A stretch of DNA of 64,000 nt from positions 31,938-95,937 of the forward strand of contig NZ_BONZ01000048.1 in NCBI RefSeq assembly GCF_016862975.1. The letters are read 5' to 3'. The first letter of the stretch is position 1. Each line of letters begins with the position of its first letter. Source of the stretch: Rugosimonospora africana (GTDB lineage Bacteria; Actinomycetota; Actinomycetes; Mycobacteriales; Micromonosporaceae). Below, one piece after another: positions 60,904 through 64,000 of the stretch. The position numbers were made by a program, and so were the translations under genes. A model generated the notes under the pieces. That model was not told where the DNA came from, did not search any database, and saw only the letters and a list, made by a program, of their open reading frames with translations.

Positions 60904-60946
60904 TGAGAGCGCGGTTGCGCCAGCACGTGACGTGCGACGGCGCGGG

Positions 60947-61795
60947 TCACCTCTGCCTGCTGTAGAGGTGCAGGGCGAGTGGCGCGAACACGAGGGTGAT
61001 GGCGGCGGTCGCGATGAGGGACCAGGCGACCGGGCCGCCGGCGCCACCGCTGTTGTTCATCAGGTCCCGGGCCGCGTCGGCGACGTGGCTGATGGGGTTG
61101 ACTGTGACGACGGCCTGGAGCCAGCCGGGCATCGTCTGGGGCGCGACGAAGACGTTGCTGGCAAACGAGAGCGGCATCAGCACGACGTTGGCGATGCTGA
61201 TGACGACGGCCGGGTCGGGAATGAGCAGGGCTACCGCGGCCCACACGCAGGACAGGGACAGCCCGAAGGCGACAACCAGGGCTACCGCGGCGAGCACCCC
61301 CGGCGCGCCGCCGTCGGGCCGGTAGCCCATGGCGAGTCCGAGGACCACCACGATGGCGGAGGCGAACAGGTAGCGGGCGGCATCGCTGAGCAGGCCACCG
61401 AGCACGAACGCGCCGCGCCAGACGGACAGGGAACGGAAGCGGTCGAAGGCTCCGGTCGTCACGTCCTTGGCGAGGCGGCCACCGCCGTACATGGTGACGA
61501 TGGCGATGCTCATGCTCAGCGTGCCGGGCAGGAGGACCTTGAGGTAGTTGGCGGGCGAGCCGCTGATGGCGCCGCCGAAGAGGTAGGTGAACAGCACGGT
61601 GAACAGGATCGGGATGGCGGCCGAGTCGACAAGCTGTTTGGGATCGTGCTTGATCTTGAGCATGGCTCGCCGGCCGAACGTCGCGGAGGCGGCGAGTGCC
61701 CCGGCACGCCGGCGCGGCTGGCCAGCGGTGAGCAGCACATCGATCTGGTAGGTCTCCGCCGCGGCGGGGCGCGCGATGGTCGCCGGGCTACTCAC
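60947..61795 (-). CDS. ABC-2 exporter permease (DrrB-like)
   Basis: A 282-residue permease with six helices. '[19 protein letters not shown]'-like start, then '[21 protein letters not shown]' and '[16 protein letters not shown]', typical of daunorubicin-type DrrB proteins. It overlaps the ATPase gene stop by 4 bp. Exports an unknown hydrophobic compound. Confidence 0.9.
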   Translation of the reverse strand: MSSPATIARPAAAETYQIDVLLTAGQPRRRAGALAASATFGRRAMLKIKHDPKQLVDSAAIPILFTVLFTYLFGGAISGSPANYLKVLLPGTLSMSIAIVTMYGGGRLAKDVTTGAFDRFRSLSVWRGAFVLGGLLSDAARYLFASAIVVVLGLAMGYRPDGGAPGVLAAVALVVAFGLSLSCVWAAVALLIPDPAVVISIANVVLMPLSFASNVFVAPQTMPGWLQAVVTVNPISHVADAARDLMNNSGGAGGPVAWSLIATAAITLVFAPLALHLYSRQR

Positions 61796-62805
61796 GCCTT
61801 CACGTCCTCGTGGTCGGTGGTGGGGCTGGCGGTGTGGCCCGTGAGGGCGAGGAACGCCTCGTCCAGACTGGGTTGTCCGAGGGCGACTTCGGCGACCGCC
61901 ACCCGGGCGTCGGCGAGCTGGGTCATGGCGTGCCCGACCAGCCGGCCCACGTCGGTCGCGTCGGCCGGGTTAGCAAGCAGCATGGACAGGGCGAGCGGGT
62001 CGGCGGCGAGGTGGACCGTCCCCGCCAGTGCGCGGGCCAGGACGCGTTGCGCTCGCGGACGCTGCTCGCCGTCGAGCAGCCGGACGTGCAGGGTGCCCGA
62101 GCCGACGCGGGACTTGAGCTGGGCGCTGGTGCCTTCGGCCACGATCCGGCCGTGGTCGATGACCGCGATCTGCTCGGCGAGCTGGTCGGCCTCGTCGAGG
62201 TACTGGGTGGTGAGCAGCACCGTGGTGCCGACCGCGGCGATCTGACGGACCAGCTCCCATACCTGGCCACGGCTGCGCGGGTCGAGCCCGGTGGTCGGCT
62301 CGTCGAGGAACAGCAGGTCGGGGGTCACGATCAGGCTGGCCGCGATGTCCAGCCGGCGGCGCATCCCGCCCGAGTAGCCACCCACGGTGCGCGCGGCCGC
62401 GTCGGTCAGGTCGAAGGCGGCGAGCAGGTCGTCGGCCCGCCGTTTGCCGGCGGTGCGGGACAGTCCGTGAAGGCGGCCGAGGATGGTCAGATTCTCGTAC
62501 CCGGTCAGGTCGTCATCGAGCGAGGCGAACTGGCCGGTCACCGCCACCCGGGCCCGGATCGCGTCCGCCTCGCTCACCAGGTCGTGACCGAGGACGCGGG
62601 CGGTGCCGCTGTCCGGCCGGGTGTAGGTGGCCAGCATGCGGATCGTGGTGGTCTTGCCCGCTCCGTTGGGGCCGAGGAACCCGAACACCTGGCCCCGCTG
62701 GACCGCGAGGTCGATCCCGTCCAGTGCCCGGGTCTCGCCGTAGACCTTGACCAGACCGTGTGCCTCGATCGCGAGGCAGTCTCCGGCCATCCCGTTCTTT
62801 GACAT
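61792..62805 (-). CDS. ABC exporter ATPase (DrrA-like)
   Basis: A 337-residue ATPase. Walker A '[10 protein letters not shown]', signature '[16 protein letters not shown]', Walker B '[13 protein letters not shown]', switch '[12 protein letters not shown]' and the DrrA-type C-terminal domain ending '[14 protein letters not shown]'. The ATG at 62805 has no ribosome site; an internal ATG at 62790 after AAGAACGGG is possible. It diverges from a TetR gene 65 bp away that probably represses it. Confidence 0.92.
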   Translation of the reverse strand: MSKNGMAGDCLAIEAHGLVKVYGETRALDGIDLAVQRGQVFGFLGPNGAGKTTTIRMLATYTRPDSGTARVLGHDLVSEADAIRARVAVTGQFASLDDDLTGYENLTILGRLHGLSRTAGKRRADDLLAAFDLTDAAARTVGGYSGGMRRRLDIAASLIVTPDLLFLDEPTTGLDPRSRGQVWELVRQIAAVGTTVLLTTQYLDEADQLAEQIAVIDHGRIVAEGTSAQLKSRVGSGTLHVRLLDGEQRPRAQRVLARALAGTVHLAADPLALSMLLANPADATDVGRLVGHAMTQLADARVAVAEVALGQPSLDEAFLALTGHTASPTTDHEDVKA

Positions 62806-62870
62806 GCTGTATAAGCTATTTCAGCTCTTACATAGTGTCAAGGTTACCGCGAGCGGGTATCTTCTTACCG
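62806..62870. promoter_or_regulatory. Short divergent promoter of the DrrAB-like and TetR genes
   Basis: Only 65 bp separate two divergent starts. An imperfect inverted repeat (TAAGCT-ATTTC-AGCTCTTA, about 62811-62829) may be the TetR operator. A TATCTT box at 62858-62863 ends 7 bp before the TetR ATG, so that transcript is probably leaderless. Confidence 0.45.
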
Positions 62871-63476
62871 ATGGCCGAAACGCTCGATGACACCACGCCG
62901 ACCCGCCGCCGCCGTTCCGACGCCCGGCGCAGCATCGACGCCATCCTCAACGCGGCCCGCACGGTTCTCGGCGAGCGACCCGATGCCAGCATGGAAGACA
63001 TCGCCACCACGGCCGGCGTCACCCGCCAGACCGTCTACGCGCACTTCCCCTCACGCGAAGCCCTGATCGCCGCCCTCATCCAGGCCGCGGGAGCCGAAAC
63101 TCTCGCCGCGATCGACGCCGCCCGCCTCGACACCGCGCCGCCCGTCGACGCGCTGCGCCAGTACCTCGACATCAGCTGGCAACTCATCCGCCGTTACCCC
63201 TACCTGCTCGCGCCCGCCCTCACCCGCAACCCGCCCGGTGCGGCCGAATCGCATCACGCCGGCACCGCCCGGCTCGAAGAGCTCATCCGCCGGGGCCAGC
63301 GCGCCGGCGACTTCGACCGCACGCTGCCCGCCACCTGGCTCGCCGAGGCCATCGTGGGGCTGGCCCGCACCGCGGCCGAACAGGTCGCCGCCGGACGCCT
63401 CAACACCGGTAGGGCAGCGACGTTGCTCCTGCAGAGCGCGCTGCGGCTGTGCGGCGCCGCCGACGCCCGCCGCTAG
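62871..63476 (+). CDS. TetR/AcrR-family regulator
   Basis: A 201-residue repressor. HTH at 22-68: 'IDAILNAARTVLGERPDASM', then 'DIATTAGVTRQTVYAHFPSR'. The C-terminal ligand domain is helical and has no clear family mark. I chose the ATG at 62871; the longer frame overlaps the divergent ATPase. It most likely represses the DrrAB-like exporter. Confidence 0.92.
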   Translation: MAETLDDTTPTRRRRSDARRSIDAILNAARTVLGERPDASMEDIATTAGVTRQTVYAHFPSREALIAALIQAAGAETLAAIDAARLDTAPPVDALRQYLDISWQLIRRYPYLLAPALTRNPPGAAESHHAGTARLEELIRRGQRAGDFDRTLPATWLAEAIVGLARTAAEQVAAGRLNTGRAATLLLQSALRLCGAADARR

Positions 63477-63610
63477 GACGGCGGCTCCGGAAGCCCGACG
63501 ACCCCGACCGGCACTCCAAGGCGGCCGGGAATGTGGGGCTGCGCACGCGCCGACCGAGTACTACGGTCGGCGGATTATCAGCCCGCGACGGTGCTCGACG
63601 AGGAGCAGGC

Positions 63611-63760
63611 ATGGCGAGGTTCACGGGGTCAGACGAGCTGCGAGGAGCGGAGTTCGTCGACGCGAACCTGCGTGACGCCCGGTTCGTCGGTGCCGACCTG
63701 TCCGGAGTCGTGATGCGCGGGGTCGAACTGCGGGGCACGGACGCGACCTCGACGCGATAG
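63611..63760 (+). CDS. Short pentapeptide-repeat protein, possibly truncated
   Basis: A 49-residue ORF behind GAGGAG. It reads 'LRGAEFVDANLRDARFVGAD' then 'LSGVVMRGVELRGTD', classic A(D/N)LxX pentapeptide repeats. Longer homologues continue past 'LRGAD' into a further domain; here a stop follows 'ATSTR', so it may be a truncated gene. Sequence after it shows no continuation in the same frame. Confidence 0.55.
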   Translation: MARFTGSDELRGAEFVDANLRDARFVGADLSGVVMRGVELRGTDATSTR

Positions 63761-63954
63761 GCGAGGGCAGCCCGAACCCGACCTGATCGCCGCACACCAG
63801 AACAACCGGGCCTGGTGATCGTCAACGTGTCCCCTGTGAGACAGGAGACCGTCACGGTCGCGGCCCCAACAGTTCACCTCCGGCCGCCACGCTGACGCGC
63901 GGCATGCATCCGGTGTGGGGTGCGGCCTCTCTTCTGCTGAGAAGGATCCCTGCA

Positions 63955-64000
63955 GTGGCGTTGGACGGACGTTCGAAGTTTCGCGGTCGGCGGCTATGGG
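63955..64000 (+). CDS. Possible start of a gene running off the window
   Basis: A GTG at 63955, with GAGAAGG about 9 bp upstream, opens a frame reading 'MALDGRSKFRGRRLW' to the end. Too little is visible to name it. Confidence 0.25.
   Translation, partial: MALDGRSKFRGRRLW

Noticed and set aside
1..64000. A biosynthetic gene cluster
   Set aside because: Exporters, LLM oxidoreductase, methyltransferase and regulators are present but no PKS, NRPS, terpene synthase or RiPP core was seen.

Overview
The window is chromosomal DNA of very high G+C content with strong GC-rich third codon positions, GTG starts and GGAGG-type ribosome binding sites. Secreted CBM2 proteins, a SAM-IV riboswitch, many small regulators, ECF sigma factors and LuxR/PucR/AfsR-like regulators point to a filamentous actinomycete. 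A soil Micromonosporaceae-like organism is my inference. I saw no rRNA, tRNA, insertion sequence, prophage or CRISPR array, and no PKS/NRPS cluster.

Layout. 0-7 kb: a DHA2 drug exporter cut by the window edge, a PucR regulator, a divergent alpha/beta hydrolase and XRE regulator pair around a perfect palindrome, and a minus-strand group of methyltransferase, thioesterase and LLM oxidoreductase. 6.9-8.4 kb: an I36-like secreted protein coupled to a lipoprotein. 8.7-13.7 kb: a plant-polymer block with GH30-CBM2, SGNH esterase-CBM2 and a CBM2-beta-propeller. 13.9-16.2 kb: a membrane-anchored CBM35-like protein and a BNR propeller. 16.4-20.5 kb: an ECF sigma factor, a partner membrane protein, a small membrane protein and a NodB-GT2 polysaccharide synthase. 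20.5-24.2 kb: a peptidase relic, three tandem repeats, an MFS exporter, a nucleotide-sugar-epimerase-like protein and a cupin. 24.3-30.6 kb: an HTH/NB-ARC/TPR regulator, a serine hydrolase and orphan proteins. 31.0-32.8 kb: two tandem secreted cell-wall proteins sharing a nearly identical duplicated N-terminal module but carrying different catalytic domains (CHAP and SpoIID). 33-42.4 kb: an HTH-TM-NBR1 Ig protein, an NCS1 permease, a TetR/carbonic-anhydrase pair with two perfect operators, a two-component system beside an ABC exporter, an AraC regulator and a ricin-type lectin. 42.7-46.2 kb: a second two-component system flanked by two related membrane proteins. 46.4-53 kb: a secreted NucA/NucB-type nuclease, a large LAL regulator, a SAM-IV riboswitch ahead of a GNAT acetyltransferase, an FnIII-CBM2 protein and a phosphotransferase. 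53-64 kb: a Tat-exported phosphoesterase, an FHA-ABC exporter, SRPBCC proteins opposite a YCII/ECF42 pair, a DrrAB-like exporter with a TetR regulator, and a short pentapeptide-repeat ORF.

The genes fall into three working themes: extracellular attack on polysaccharide and cell wall, small-molecule export with local regulators, and envelope-stress sensing. The strongest candidates for something new are the I36-CHAP/I36-SpoIID pair, the SAM-IV-controlled acetyltransferase, the sigma/NodB-GT2 operon and the two related membrane proteins bracketing a two-component system.
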